Below are positions 54,029-63,454 of a stretch of 64,000 nucleotides of DNA, piece after piece (the first letter of the stretch is position 1; every line of letters begins with the position of its first letter). Both the position numbers and the translations under genes were made by a program. Source of the DNA: an uncultured Prevotellaceae bacterium (lineage in GTDB: Bacteria; Bacteroidota; Bacteroidia; Bacteroidales; Bacteroidaceae); NCBI GenBank assembly GCA_947169115.1, contig CAMVOK010000004.1, positions 1-64,000 of the forward strand. The letters are read 5' to 3'. A model generated the notes under the pieces. That model had not been told where the DNA came from. It searched no databases and was given only the letters and a program-made list of their open reading frames with translations.

Positions 54029-54406
54029 CTAATCATATAGATAGAACATTCTTTCCATCATTTGCCACTTCTCGTTGCTGGTGGCACCCTCGGCACATTT
54101 CTGGAACATCGCCATATAGTCTTCCCACTCTTGTTGGCGTGGCAAGGTAGCCAAGCGAGCCATCGCCGAATCCCAGTCGAAGTCCAAAGGTGTATCAACA
54201 ATCATCACAATACGTGAACCGAGAATGTAAAGTTCCATCTCTAAAATTCCAACCTCCCGAATACCGTCACGAATCTCCTTCCACGCCTCTTCACGACTAT
54301 GGCGACGACGATACTCGGCAATCAGTTCCGGATTGTCCTTCAGGTCCATTGTCTGCACATAGCGCTTTACAGGACCAGAATAAATCTTTTGCTTATATCC
54401 TTCCAT
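54029..54406 (-). CDS. L-rhamnose mutarotase family protein (probable L-fucose/L-galactose mutarotase)
   Basis: 125 residues, dimeric alpha/beta barrel of the RhaM family: VKRYVQTMDLKDNPELIAEYRRRH (first strand and helix with the conserved His), GILEMELYILGSRIVMIVDT, FDWDSAMARLATLPRQQEWEDYMAMFQ (W-E-x-x-M). Enzyme equilibrates anomers of a 6-deoxy or L-hexose. In fucose loci of Campylobacter-type pathways the same family acts on L-fucose. Next gene up is the permease (9 bases). Confidence 0.85.
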   Translation of the reverse strand: MEGYKQKIYSGPVKRYVQTMDLKDNPELIAEYRRRHSREEAWKEIRDGIREVGILEMELYILGSRIVMIVDTPLDFDWDSAMARLATLPRQQEWEDYMAMFQKCAEGATSNEKWQMMERMFYLYD

Positions 54407-54415
54407 TTTTCATCC

Positions 54416-55822
54416 TTAATTCTTAATTCTCACTTTATACGTCCAGAAGCCATAAATTGTTATCATCACAAAACAAATGAATGGCAGGACAAACGAGACG
54501 TTGACGGCAGGCCATCCCATGATAAGCTTTTGGTCAATGATGAATCCTTGCAAGGGAGGCATGAGCGCACCACCCACAATGGCCATCACAAGGAAAGCAG
54601 CCCCGAGAGAGGTATCCTCTGAACGTACATTCTCCAAGGCAATGCCATAGATACTGGGGAACATGATGGACATGAACAGGCTAATGAGCACTAAGCTATA
54701 GAGCCCCATCATACCTTCAATGCAAATGGCACCAAGCGTACACGCTGTTGCCCCAATGCCAAAGATGGCCAATAGACGGCGTTGGTTGATGTATTTCATG
54801 ATATAGGTTCCGACGAAACGTCCCGTCAGCGACAACGACATGGCCAGGATGTTGTAACGTTGTGCCGTAGCCTTGTCAATACCCAAGTGGTCGGCATACT
54901 GGATGATGAACGTCCAAACCATAATCTGGGCGGCCACATACATCACTTGCGCGAAGACACCGTTCCTGTATATGCGGTTGCTCCACAGGCGCGACAGCGT
55001 GGCAGAAGCTGTTTTGTCCGTCGCGATTGAATCGCGACTTACGGAACCCTTGAGCGAAGGCATCTTCGTCAAGGCAATGATGATGAACATCACCAACACC
55101 ACCAAACCGATAGCCACATAAGGGTTACGGATGACGGCCAGGTCATGGAGTCGGATGTTTGCCTTTTCTGCCTCGCTAAGACCATGATAGATAATTCGTC
55201 CTGCAGCATCGCGATGGTCGCTGATAAGGTTCGGCAGAACAATAAACGAAGCCACAGCCATACCCGAAAGCGAGCCAACGGGATTAAATGCCTGTGCCAG
55301 ATTGAGACGGCGCGTGGAATTTTCCTTCGACCCTAACGAAAGGATGAAGGGGTTGGCACTGGTCTCCAGAAAGGCGAGGCCAAAGGTGAGAATGTAGAGC
55401 GAGATACAGAAGTAGGTGAACTCCTGAAACTGAGCTGCGGGAATGAACAGAAAAGCTCCTACGGCATATAGGCCAAGACCGATGAGTACACCCACCTTGT
55501 ACGAATACTTGCGAATGAACAATGCCGCAGGGATGGCCATCGTAGCGTAACCGCCATAGAATGCGAATTGTACCATCGAAGCCTTGGCTGCCGACAGTTC
55601 CATCAATGTCTGGAAAGCGGCCACCATCGGGTTCGTGATATCGTTGGCAAAGCCCCACAGCGCAAACAGAGTAGTGATGAGAATGAAAGTAACAAGGTAC
55701 TTCCTTTCTATCAAAGGAGAAGCCCCTACAGACTCACCCCCCTGCCCCTCCCGAGGGAGGGGGGCTGTTTGACTTGAAAGTTGATCAGTATTCTTATCTT
55801 TTATAACTATATCTTTTTCCAC
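54416..55822 (-). CDS. fucP: L-fucose/L-galactose permease (FucP-like MFS)
   Basis: 468 residues, 12 helices. FHS-family motifs: FALWGFANDITNPMVAAF (N-D-I-T-N-P), YGGYATMAIPAALFIRKYSYK, LAFLETSANPFI (E-T-S-A-N-P), GSKENSTRRLNLAQAFNPVGS (catalytic Asn/Arg region), GRFVGTYIMKYINQRR, EDTSLGAAFLVMAIVGGALMPP. E. coli FucP transports L-fucose, L-galactose and D-arabinose. Residues about 18-31 (APLPREGQGGESV) are a translated palindromic arm, so the N-terminus is elongated; the core begins at YLVTFILITTLFALWG. Confidence 0.9.
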   Translation of the reverse strand: MEKDIVIKDKNTDQLSSQTAPLPREGQGGESVGASPLIERKYLVTFILITTLFALWGFANDITNPMVAAFQTLMELSAAKASMVQFAFYGGYATMAIPAALFIRKYSYKVGVLIGLGLYAVGAFLFIPAAQFQEFTYFCISLYILTFGLAFLETSANPFILSLGSKENSTRRLNLAQAFNPVGSLSGMAVASFIVLPNLISDHRDAAGRIIYHGLSEAEKANIRLHDLAVIRNPYVAIGLVVLVMFIIIALTKMPSLKGSVSRDSIATDKTASATLSRLWSNRIYRNGVFAQVMYVAAQIMVWTFIIQYADHLGIDKATAQRYNILAMSLSLTGRFVGTYIMKYINQRRLLAIFGIGATACTLGAICIEGMMGLYSLVLISLFMSIMFPSIYGIALENVRSEDTSLGAAFLVMAIVGGALMPPLQGFIIDQKLIMGWPAVNVSFVLPFICFVMITIYGFWTYKVRIKN

Positions 55823-55915
55823 TGCTTATTATTTTTTCTTTATGTTTTGTATCCACTCCCTTCCCTCGGGTAATCGGCTCTGCCGCTTGCATAGCGAATG
55901 CGGAGCAAGAAGGGT
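55725..55915. repeat. Palindromic arms and dispersed CTTGCATAGCG repeat around the fucP start
   Basis: GCCCCTCCCGAGGGAGGGGG (55743-55763) lies inside the fucP frame; its partner TCCCTTCCCTCGGG (55857-55870) and TAATCGGCTCTGCCGCTTGC, ATAGCGAATGCGGAGCAAGAAG (55870-55912) lie between fucI and fucP. The fucP ATG (55822) is in the spacer. Confidence 0.75.
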
Positions 55916-55930
55916 AAGGGGATGGGGTTT

Positions 55931-57811
55931 CTATTTGTACATCGGTCCAAAGTTCTGACAAGCCCTATAGTCGGCTCCTTCCTTATCCATGCCAAAAGCG
56001 TTCCATGACGAAGGACGGAAGATATCACAGTCGGCAATGTTGTGCATCGAAACGGGGATTCGCAGGATGGAGCACAAGGTAATGATGTCAGCACCGATAT
56101 GACCATAAGCTATAGCACCGTGGTTGGCACCCCAGCAGTTCATTACGGAATAGACATCCTTGAAGCAATCTTTCGAGGCATCGAGGCGAGGCACGAACCA
56201 AGTCGTCGGCCACGTGGGATCGGTACGACGGTCGAGGATATCGTTGACTTCAGGGTCAAGTTCTACAGTCCAACCTTCTGCCAATTGCAGCACAGGGCCA
56301 AGTCCCTTCACCATATTCATGCGCATCATGGTCATGGGCATTCCACCTTTTGTCAGGAAGTGGCTGGAATAGCCTCCACCACGGAAGTAGTCGCGGTCGG
56401 CAGGCATCCAGTTCGTGGCCTTCAGACACGCCTCCTGGTCAGCCTCGGTCAGTTCCCAATGGGGTTTCATGGTGGGTTTTCCGTCCTTGTCCGTCATGGC
56501 TCCCGTGGCATCAAGTGTAGTGGCACCAGAGTTGATAAGGTGGATGAAGCCACCTGCGGCCATACCTTCGGGTTTCTTGCCCGTTACACGTTCTACAGCG
56601 TCTGGACTCCAATAGGTGCGAATGTCCGAGAACATCACGCCACGGTTCGTTATGAGATGACCCAGCAACATCGACATGCCGTTGAGGAAGTCGTTCTCTG
56701 TGGCCAGCACATCTGCCTCACGGGCACCATTCCAGTCGAACGAAGTGCAAAGCATCGATTCGGGGAAGTCGAAGTTAGGCTTATAGTCAGTCCATTGGCG
56801 CTGTCCCTGTACGCCACCAAAGATGGCATTGTGGCCGAGAGCTTCTTCCTTGTAGCCCATTTCCAGCAGTCGCGGATTACCGTGCATCAAGTCACGGATT
56901 ATCATCATTGTCTTCACGGTGAACTCCCAGTCGGCATCCTTTTCCTCGCGTGTTTTACCCTTGCCTTTACCATTGAATGTCGTCATGGGTGTGCCAGGGA
57001 ACAAGGGGCGGTCTTCGTTATAGTCGTGACCTTCCTGGGGTTTGCAATATTTCTCCACCCAAGCCATGGCCTTCTTGAACTCCTCGGGGTCGTAGATTCC
57101 AAAATCAACACGACGGAGTATTTCAACCAACGACACATATTCCGTACGCATTCCAAGATAGTTTTGCAGGAAGTCGGCATCGACAATACTACCAGCGATA
57201 CCCATACAAGTATTGCCCATTGACAGGTAACTCTTTCCGCGCATCGTAGCAACGGCCTGTGCAGCACGAGCAAAACGAAGTATCTTTTCGGCCACATCCT
57301 CGGGGATGGTGTTATCGTCGAGATCCTGTACATCGTGGCCGTAGATGCCAAAAGCAGGCAGACCCTTTTGGGCATGAGCAGCAAGTACGGCAGCCAGATA
57401 AACGGCACCCGGACGCTCTGTCCCGTTGAAGCCCCAAACAGCCTTGGGATAATAGGGATTCATATCCATTGTTTCCGAACCATAGCACCAACAGGAAGTG
57501 ACGGTGATGGTGGAACCAACCCCCTCACGCTCAAACTTCTCGGCACACTGGGCACTCTCGGCCACACGTCCAATGGTTCCATCTGCGATGACGCATTCCA
57601 CAGGCGAACCGTCTCCATTCCGCAAGTTCGTGGAAATGAGGTTTGCAACTGCCTTGGCCAACGCCATGGTTTTCTCTTCCAAACTCTCGCGCACTCCACC
57701 CTGACGACCGTCGATGGTGGGACGAATACCAATTTTAGGATAAAGACCCCCTCCCTGCTCCCCCTTAATGGGGAGTGTTGAATGGTTTTGACTAGATGCT
57801 TTCATACTCAT
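55931..57811 (-). CDS. fucI: L-fucose isomerase
   Basis: Mn2+ enzyme, L-fucose to L-fuculose (also acts on D-arabinose). Family sequence starts at [23 protein letters not shown]; later [82 protein letters not shown], and [37 protein letters not shown] at the C-terminus. Start set at ATG 57811; ATG 57805 is equally possible. Residues about 9-19 from there ([12 protein letters not shown]) are a translated palindromic arm placed between the start and the conserved sequence. Upstream to 57859 is a GTTATCGTTAAG repeat. Confidence 0.92.
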   Translation of the reverse strand: MSMKASSQNHSTLPIKGEQGGGLYPKIGIRPTIDGRQGGVRESLEEKTMALAKAVANLISTNLRNGDGSPVECVIADGTIGRVAESAQCAEKFEREGVGSTITVTSCWCYGSETMDMNPYYPKAVWGFNGTERPGAVYLAAVLAAHAQKGLPAFGIYGHDVQDLDDNTIPEDVAEKILRFARAAQAVATMRGKSYLSMGNTCMGIAGSIVDADFLQNYLGMRTEYVSLVEILRRVDFGIYDPEEFKKAMAWVEKYCKPQEGHDYNEDRPLFPGTPMTTFNGKGKGKTREEKDADWEFTVKTMMIIRDLMHGNPRLLEMGYKEEALGHNAIFGGVQGQRQWTDYKPNFDFPESMLCTSFDWNGAREADVLATENDFLNGMSMLLGHLITNRGVMFSDIRTYWSPDAVERVTGKKPEGMAAGGFIHLINSGATTLDATGAMTDKDGKPTMKPHWELTEADQEACLKATNWMPADRDYFRGGGYSSHFLTKGGMPMTMMRMNMVKGLGPVLQLAEGWTVELDPEVNDILDRRTDPTWPTTWFVPRLDASKDCFKDVYSVMNCWGANHGAIAYGHIGADIITLCSILRIPVSMHNIADCDIFRPSSWNAFGMDKEGADYRACQNFGPMYK

Positions 57812-57851
57812 GATATTAGTTATCGTTAAGGTTTTCGTTATCGTTAAGTTT

Positions 57852-58793
57852 CTATTCACTCATATTTTTAATATACGGCAACTCAGGCAAGTCCTTGAGG
57901 TCATAGAAGCGACGAGCATTTTCACCAAGGAAAAGACCTTTCTCATGCCAAGTCAGTTCCCTGGATTTTGTTATGAAATCATACGACATACGATAAGTGA
58001 TAGCCGTTATCGTACGCGGATAGTCACTCCCCCACATCAGTTTCTCCATACCGACAAGTTCGGCAGCTTCCCGAATGGTCCGAATGGCAGAGGGGAATGG
58101 ATAAAACTCACTATTATAAAGCCACGTGATTCCCCCGGCCTCAACATAAACCTTGTCGTGTTGTGCCAATTGTATCTGCCTACGCCAACTCTCATTCTCC
58201 CAAGGGGGAGTTAGAGGGGGATTTGCCATACCCAAATGGCCTATGGCTATGCGCAACCGGGGACATTCTTCTATAACCTCACGCAACTCCCCAACCTGCT
58301 GGTCGCCGTCGGCAAGCGTAATGGAAAGGAACACATCATGTTGTTCCATCAACCGGAACATACGTATCATCTCGTCGTCAGTCAGATGGCGATTCAGCAA
58401 ACGATGGCCAGGAATAGCAATACCACGGAAACCTTGCTGAATAAGTGAAGATATCTGCTCACAGAAGCCATCGTGAAGATAGTCGGCCATGGCACAGGTG
58501 ACAAAACGATTAGAATACTTGCTTTGCACCTCAGAGAGGTATTCATTTTGCATACCATCGATAAACTCCTGAACCACAACAGAAGCAGCCACTTGAGCAT
58601 AGTCCATATTGGACAGAAAGACCTCTGCCGTATTTCGGCCGTCAAGCATGAACGGGGGAAGCATTTGGCGAAGCTCGCCCAAGAAATCAGAACGACTTCC
58701 ATTATCATCCCGCGTAGATACCGTCAGCCCGTTCCACGTTGTATGCTGACGGAGCCATAAATGCGAATGTGCGTCAATGATTAGCATGACCAT
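57852..58793 (-). CDS. COG3618 amidohydrolase, probable L-galactono-/L-fucono-lactonase
   Basis: 313 residues of the amidohydrolase-2 family: IIDAHSHLW (HxH metal ligands, 9 and 11), [26 protein letters not shown] (186, metal His), [10 protein letters not shown] (Asp 257). COG3618 lactonases open L-fucono-1,5-lactone and L-galactonolactones. It abuts the AKR dehydrogenase gene (stop at 58794), which would supply the lactone. Residues about 191-201 ([10 protein letters not shown]) are a translated palindromic arm directly after the GHLG motif, an active-site loop position. Confidence 0.85.
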   Translation of the reverse strand: MVMLIIDAHSHLWLRQHTTWNGLTVSTRDDNGSRSDFLGELRQMLPPFMLDGRNTAEVFLSNMDYAQVAASVVVQEFIDGMQNEYLSEVQSKYSNRFVTCAMADYLHDGFCEQISSLIQQGFRGIAIPGHRLLNRHLTDDEMIRMFRLMEQHDVFLSITLADGDQQVGELREVIEECPRLRIAIGHLGMANPPLTPPWENESWRRQIQLAQHDKVYVEAGGITWLYNSEFYPFPSAIRTIREAAELVGMEKLMWGSDYPRTITAITYRMSYDFITKSRELTWHEKGLFLGENARRFYDLKDLPELPYIKNMSE

Positions 58794-59744
58794 TCAACTG
58801 TTTTTCCAACGTGCACCCATCTGGTCGCCGATGATAGCCTGCACCTCAGCAACAAGCTGTGAGTCGGCCGGAGTGTCAAGATAAGCAATATTCTTACGTA
58901 CATTTTCCGGGTTGGCACTACTGAACAGAGTCGTTGCAATACGCGGACTCAGTCCCGTAGCGAACTGCATGGCCAATTGTTCTATGGGATAGCCATGTCC
59001 CTTGCAATATTCAGCGGCACGGGCACAAGCCTGCCTCAGCTCCAACGGAGCCGGATGCCAGTCGGGTGCGCCACGAGAAGACAGCAACCCCATTGAGAGC
59101 GGCGAAGCATTGATTACCCCAACATTATGCGCCTCAAAGAAATCAAGGTAGTCCAACAACAACGTATCGCAAAGGCAATAATGACAAAAGCAGAGTACAC
59201 TCTCCACGGTTCCTTCGGGGGAATGTTCTATAACCCATCGTAGGTTCTCTGGTTGAAGGTCAGTAATCCCGACATGACCAACTGCCCCCTTCTCACGTAG
59301 TCTGACAAGGGCTGGCAGCGTTTCATCTACCACCTTCTGTAGTCCCCCGGGAAGATCGCCTTGAAACTCTATGTCGTGGACGTTGATAAGGTCAATATAG
59401 TCTATCCCCAAACGCTCCATGCTTTCATATACACTGTCCGTGACACGCTCGGCACTATAATCCCAGATGTTCTTCCCATCCCGACCATAGCGTCCCACCT
59501 TTGTGGATAAATAATAACGGTCACGCGGAATCTCACGCAGAGCCTTTCCTAAGACTGTTTCTGCTTTTAAATGACCATAATAAGGGGAGACGTCAATAAA
59601 GTTCATGCCCAAATCTATCGCCTCATGGACAGCACGAATAGCATCTGCCTCGCTTACACCGTGAAACACACCGCCAAGCGAAGAGGCACCAAAACTCAGT
59701 GCAGAGACCTTCATGCCCGTCTTTCCGATTTCATTGTAAAACAT
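58794..59744 (-). CDS. Aldo/keto reductase, probable L-galactose dehydrogenase
   Basis: 316 residues, (beta/alpha)8 AKR. Catalytic tetrad: FIDVSPYYG (Asp, Tyr), STKVG (Lys), INVHDIEF (His). The sequence closely follows plant L-galactose dehydrogenase and the Bacteroides vulgatus enzyme: GFGASSLGGVF, DYIDLINVHDIEF, CHYCLCDTLLLDYL, VINASPLSMGLL followed by PDWHPAPLELR. Predicted reaction: L-galactose plus NAD+ to L-galactonolactone. First gene of the eight-gene operon, with promoter 59818-59849. Confidence 0.85.
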   Translation of the reverse strand: MFYNEIGKTGMKVSALSFGASSLGGVFHGVSEADAIRAVHEAIDLGMNFIDVSPYYGHLKAETVLGKALREIPRDRYYLSTKVGRYGRDGKNIWDYSAERVTDSVYESMERLGIDYIDLINVHDIEFQGDLPGGLQKVVDETLPALVRLREKGAVGHVGITDLQPENLRWVIEHSPEGTVESVLCFCHYCLCDTLLLDYLDFFEAHNVGVINASPLSMGLLSSRGAPDWHPAPLELRQACARAAEYCKGHGYPIEQLAMQFATGLSPRIATTLFSSANPENVRKNIAYLDTPADSQLVAEVQAIIGDQMGARWKNS

Positions 59745-59817
59745 AGCCGAGAATGTTTTATCTGTTAGTATTTGAGTTGGAAAGCATTCCGAACAAGCGT
59801 TTGTTGCTTACCAGTCA

Positions 59818-59849
59818 CAAATATATTGAAAAAAAATGGTAAGGCCAAA
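59818..59849 (-). promoter_or_regulatory. Promoter of the eight-gene L-galactose/L-fucose operon
   Basis: Minus strand TTTG (59849-59846), 20 bases, TATATTTG (59825-59818), leaving a 73-base leader before the ATG at 59744. Best-matching promoter on the minus strand of this region. Confidence 0.75.
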
Positions 59850-59885
59850 CATTACAGCAAAATCACGCACCGATTTTGTAAGAAT

Positions 59886-60830
59886 CTATCTCCCGGCACA
59901 AAGGTTTCGGTCGAGTTGAGTGGTGCTGCTGGCTCCCACAATGACACTGGTAACCCCTTTCTGGCGTAGCACCCATGAAAGGGCATACTCGGCCAGAGAC
60001 TTACCTTCGGCCTCTGCCTCAACATTATATTGACAAATACGTTGGAGAACCTCTTCGGTGAGCATGTCGGGACGCAAGAACTTACCACGAGACATGCGTG
60101 AACCCTCTGGAATGCCATGTAGGTATCGGTCGGTGAGCAAGCCTTGTGCAAGCGGTGAGAAGGAAATGAAGCCCACTCCTTCCTTACGACAAAGTTCGAG
60201 AATGCCCTCCTCTATCGGAGCATGGTCTAACAGATTGATACGACCCTGATAAATGAGACAAGGAACGTCACGCTCACGCAGATACTGGAACGCGGTACGC
60301 GTTGCCTCCAACGGCCATCGACTGATTCCGACGTAAAGAGCCTTTCCGCTACGAACAATATCGACAAGAGCCTGAAGCGTTTCTTCCAATGGTGTTTCGG
60401 GGTCGTAACGATGACTATAAAAAAGGTCAACGTATTCCAGATGCATTCGAGAAAGACTTTGATTGAGCGATGCCATAAGGTATTTACGACTGCCCCAGTT
60501 CCCGTATGGGCCAGGCCACATGTCATAACCTGCCTTTGTGGCGACAAACATTTCATCCCGATAGGGGCGGAAGTCCTCATCCATCAATCGCCCAAAAGTA
60601 ATTTCTGCGCTACCATATGGAGGACCATAGTTGTTGGCAAGGTCAAAGTGTGTAATACCGTTATCAAATGCGTAGCGCATTATCTGCCGACTACGCTCAA
60701 AATCATCTACTGCGCCAAAATTATGCCACATTCCCAGCGATACACTGGGGAGCAAGACACCAGATTGGCCACATCGCCGATATTGCATAGCATCATATCG
60801 ACGCTCATCTGCTACGTAATATGCCATCAT
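59886..60830 (-). CDS. Aldo/keto reductase, YghZ-like
   Basis: 314 residues. AKR tetrad: HFDLANNYGPPYGSAE (Asp, Tyr), ATKAGYDMWPGPYG (Lys), FYSHRYDPETPLEET (His). The N-terminus DERRYDAMQYRRCGQSGVLLPSVSLGMWHNFG is that of the YghZ group (L-glyceraldehyde 3-phosphate reductase and related). It overlaps the GH30 gene by four bases (ATGA). Role in this pathway is not evident; it may detoxify aldehydes or act on another sugar. Confidence 0.85.
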   Translation of the reverse strand: MMAYYVADERRYDAMQYRRCGQSGVLLPSVSLGMWHNFGAVDDFERSRQIMRYAFDNGITHFDLANNYGPPYGSAEITFGRLMDEDFRPYRDEMFVATKAGYDMWPGPYGNWGSRKYLMASLNQSLSRMHLEYVDLFYSHRYDPETPLEETLQALVDIVRSGKALYVGISRWPLEATRTAFQYLRERDVPCLIYQGRINLLDHAPIEEGILELCRKEGVGFISFSPLAQGLLTDRYLHGIPEGSRMSRGKFLRPDMLTEEVLQRICQYNVEAEAEGKSLAEYALSWVLRQKGVTSVIVGASSTTQLDRNLCAGR

Positions 60831-62251
60831 TCTACGGATATGAGATAGGTTGAAACACTTTGGGGATTCAATGTCACAGACAGAACATTGTCAGACATCT
60901 GTTGGGTATCTGCAGCGAGTGACTGCGTACGACTGGTCGTATATACCTGAACAGAAGACGACAGTCTCTTCAATAGAGAAAAATCGTATGTTACAGTTTG
61001 GGGTTGTCGAGTGTTATTGAGCCGGACAAGTACAATTTCACGTTCGTCGGGCGAAATGGCACATAAAGTCTGTGCATCATCAACATCAAGAAAGGTATAG
61101 CCCTGACGAATAAAACGGGTAACCTGCTGACGAACAAAATAGTTCTTAAGTTTCCAATATTTCTGTTCCGCCCAACGAGTACCAACAAGAGCCCACTGAT
61201 CGGTGTATTCCTCGGCGTATTGCCAATCGACCCATGCTACGGGCTGCATCAAACGCATGTCATCAAACAGGCGTTGAAGCATACGAAGATTACCGTGTAT
61301 GCCTCGGCCTCCATCACCGCTCTCACTCATCCACAGACGGAGACCATGCCGGCGAACACTATCACGCAGTGCCTCTCGTTCCTCATTTGTCGCCTTATAG
61401 GTATGGACATTCCACTGTCCGAGCATACGGGTGGCAGAACCATATACCTGAATATCACGCAAGGACGCGCCAACTGCAGTTTCATCAGAAGAAGAAAGGA
61501 CAGTAGGCAGTCCCGATTCCTGAAGCATGGGGTAAAGCACCTTTAGCAGTTTCACCTGTGACTCCGGGTCAAAATGGCATCCCTCCTGACTTCCACTACG
61601 GTTCCAGTAATTGGTATAGGGTTCATTAAATGGTTCGAGTGTACGAAACTCTATTCCACAAGTATCACGGAAGTACTGACATACATCTATAAGATATTGA
61701 GAGAAGGCCTCATAGTTTTCGGGAGCGAGATTGTCCTTATTGGGATTATCATGACCAGCACAACATCCGCTCACAGTCATCCACCAAGGAGCACTATTGC
61801 TGAACGCCTCAAAGATAGCATCGGGGCGCGCTTGCTTAATTTTCAGCAAAACCTTTATCTGGGCACTATCGGCCTGCCAATCGTAGGGTGAATCTGGATA
61901 GACTTTAAAACCTGGCATTTCGGCACGCAAGCCCTTACCCGTACCAGGTTTTCCCATATGGTGTTCTTCGCAATTTCGCCATTGTGGGTCATCGCCCCCG
62001 GGAATATTATAACGGAAAATGTTATAGTTAAGCCCTTCCGGCGAAGTAAGCCAATGAACAAGGGTATCTATCTTTTCCTCCGTCCATCTACCCGACATAT
62101 TCCCCCACCAACAAAGGCTCACGCCCCACCCTTCGAGCGTCTGATTCCGAAGCGAAGGGTCTATCTTAATGGACAATGGATATTGAACATTGGACAATGA
62201 GGAATAAGTCATGCCCATTAAAAAAAAAAGTAAAAACAGAATGCGTCGCAT
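60827..62251 (-). CDS. Secreted GH30-family glycoside hydrolase, GH30_5-like (endo-1,6-beta-galactanase type)
   Basis: About 474 residues, start at ATG 62251 with signal RRILFLLFFLMGMTYSS. (beta/alpha)8 with GWGVSLCWWG, FRYNIPGGD, FEAFSNSAPWWMTVSGCCAG, LEPFNEPYTNYW (acid/base E210), MSESGDGGRG (nucleophile E310), then a beta-sandwich. The SNSxPWWMTxSG pattern is that of galactan 1,6-beta-galactosidases acting on arabinogalactan-protein side chains. After the signal, NVQYPLS derives from TCAATATCCA repeats. Coupled to the downstream AKR. Confidence 0.8.
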   Translation of the reverse strand: MRRILFLLFFLMGMTYSSLSNVQYPLSIKIDPSLRNQTLEGWGVSLCWWGNMSGRWTEEKIDTLVHWLTSPEGLNYNIFRYNIPGGDDPQWRNCEEHHMGKPGTGKGLRAEMPGFKVYPDSPYDWQADSAQIKVLLKIKQARPDAIFEAFSNSAPWWMTVSGCCAGHDNPNKDNLAPENYEAFSQYLIDVCQYFRDTCGIEFRTLEPFNEPYTNYWNRSGSQEGCHFDPESQVKLLKVLYPMLQESGLPTVLSSSDETAVGASLRDIQVYGSATRMLGQWNVHTYKATNEEREALRDSVRRHGLRLWMSESGDGGRGIHGNLRMLQRLFDDMRLMQPVAWVDWQYAEEYTDQWALVGTRWAEQKYWKLKNYFVRQQVTRFIRQGYTFLDVDDAQTLCAISPDEREIVLVRLNNTRQPQTVTYDFSLLKRLSSSVQVYTTSRTQSLAADTQQMSDNVLSVTLNPQSVSTYLISVE

Positions 62252-62260
62252 AATCAATCG

Positions 62261-62461
62261 TCAATTATTTATTACGAACGTCCCACCAATCCACTCTACC
62301 ATGGCCTCCTCGTCAAAAGAGACGAAAGAGCCACATTCCTCTCTGTGAAGGGGATGGTGAGATATATAACGACCATGTTCGTCAATCTTCACCACTACCA
62401 TATCCTCACATCGACCATCGGGGAACACAAGATGGTGATATCCTAATTGACGGCATTTCAT
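62261..62461 (-). CDS. Small conserved-looking protein, function unknown
   Basis: 66 residues, start overlapping the DUF4296 stop by four bases (ATGA): MKCRQLGYHHLVFPDGR, MVVVKIDEHGRYISHHPLHREECGSFVSFDEEAMVEWIGG. Beta-rich; compact His/Glu-rich middle. The overlap argues it is a real, coupled gene. Confidence 0.6.
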   Translation of the reverse strand: MKCRQLGYHHLVFPDGRCEDMVVVKIDEHGRYISHHPLHREECGSFVSFDEEAMVEWIGGTFVINN

Positions 62462-63453
62462 CGAGATGGTTTAACGCGCTGAGGTTGATTAGGCAACTTA
62501 ACCCGACGTTTCTCCACCACATTTATCTTTCGTTCTACGGGCTGACTCTCACGAAGCTCGTCAGGCGACATACGGGTACTTCGCGACATGCTATCAGTAA
62601 AATTCGTAGTGGTATCGGTTTGCAAGGAATCAATCTTCAAACTATCTTTCGGCAAAGAATCCTCGTCTGCTTGCTGGTCGTTGAGGTCGTGATAACGCAA
62701 GAGTACGGGTTTCGTTACGGCCCATAATCGGAACTTATCATCCTCCGACTCATCAAACGCATAATAGAAAGTGCAGACAATTGACTTAATATCGCAAGTG
62801 TCCGTAACCATTTCTTTTGTAATATTCAGGGTCACATTGCTGTTTGCTCCTACCATTGAGGTTGAAGCGACCACAGAATCATTGGCATAACGAACCTGCA
62901 TAAGTACAAACGACTCCTGTTGACGCTCCTGAGCGATGAAACTATTTCCAAACCTTAACATAAAATAGTCCCCCCGACGGTATGTGCTATCCGCAGGAAT
63001 GAAAACCGTATAGATATTCTCTCCACGATTGCCATGCAAAAAGAAGATATCACGACCAGACCATATATTGGCCGTATCACCTTCAGTCGTGAAACGAGCA
63101 TATCGGTCTTCATCGGGAATATTGAGACCTGCGGCTTGCGATTCACGTTCCAGACGTTTCCCTATTCTGTCGTATATCTGAGTAAGGTGGGAAGCATGCC
63201 CTGAATACCATACCATAGAAGAATCAAACTCCTCCTCCGTAATATCGTACTTTTCGAAGACCTTCTGCACATAAATGTAGCGATTGGCTTCCACATCCTC
63301 CCCTTTGGCATCAGCTATTCCCTGGGCTATATGATAATCATATAGAATATCCTCCATTTTGCCCTCCGGAATGACATACGAGGGAAGATCCACGCTGCAC
63401 GAAACACAGAGAAGACAAAGAAGACAGAGCACACAGATACATTTACCCTTCAT
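62458..63453 (-). CDS. DUF4296 lipoprotein
   Basis: 331 residues. Lipoprotein signal with a Cys-rich hydrophobic run (LCLLCLLCVSC), itself derived from ACAGAGAAGACA-type repeats. DUF4296 core: MEDILYDYHIAQGIADAKGED, VFEKYDITEEEFDSSMVWYSGHA, IYDRIGKRLERE. The rest (about 120-300) is a beta domain with IFFLHGN and TFYYAFDESEDDKFRLWAV. In Bacteroidetes this family commonly lies next to lspA, as here. Function unknown. Confidence 0.85.
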   Translation of the reverse strand: MKGKCICVLCLLCLLCVSCSVDLPSYVIPEGKMEDILYDYHIAQGIADAKGEDVEANRYIYVQKVFEKYDITEEEFDSSMVWYSGHASHLTQIYDRIGKRLERESQAAGLNIPDEDRYARFTTEGDTANIWSGRDIFFLHGNRGENIYTVFIPADSTYRRGDYFMLRFGNSFIAQERQQESFVLMQVRYANDSVVASTSMVGANSNVTLNITKEMVTDTCDIKSIVCTFYYAFDESEDDKFRLWAVTKPVLLRYHDLNDQQADEDSLPKDSLKIDSLQTDTTTNFTDSMSRSTRMSPDELRESQPVERKINVVEKRRVKLPNQPQRVKPSR

Positions 63454-63454
63454 T

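Noticed and set aside
55931..58793. Classical fucose pathway (FucI-FucK-FucA)
   Set aside because: No FGGY kinase or class II aldolase lies in the cluster; the only such genes here belong to the arabinose operon.
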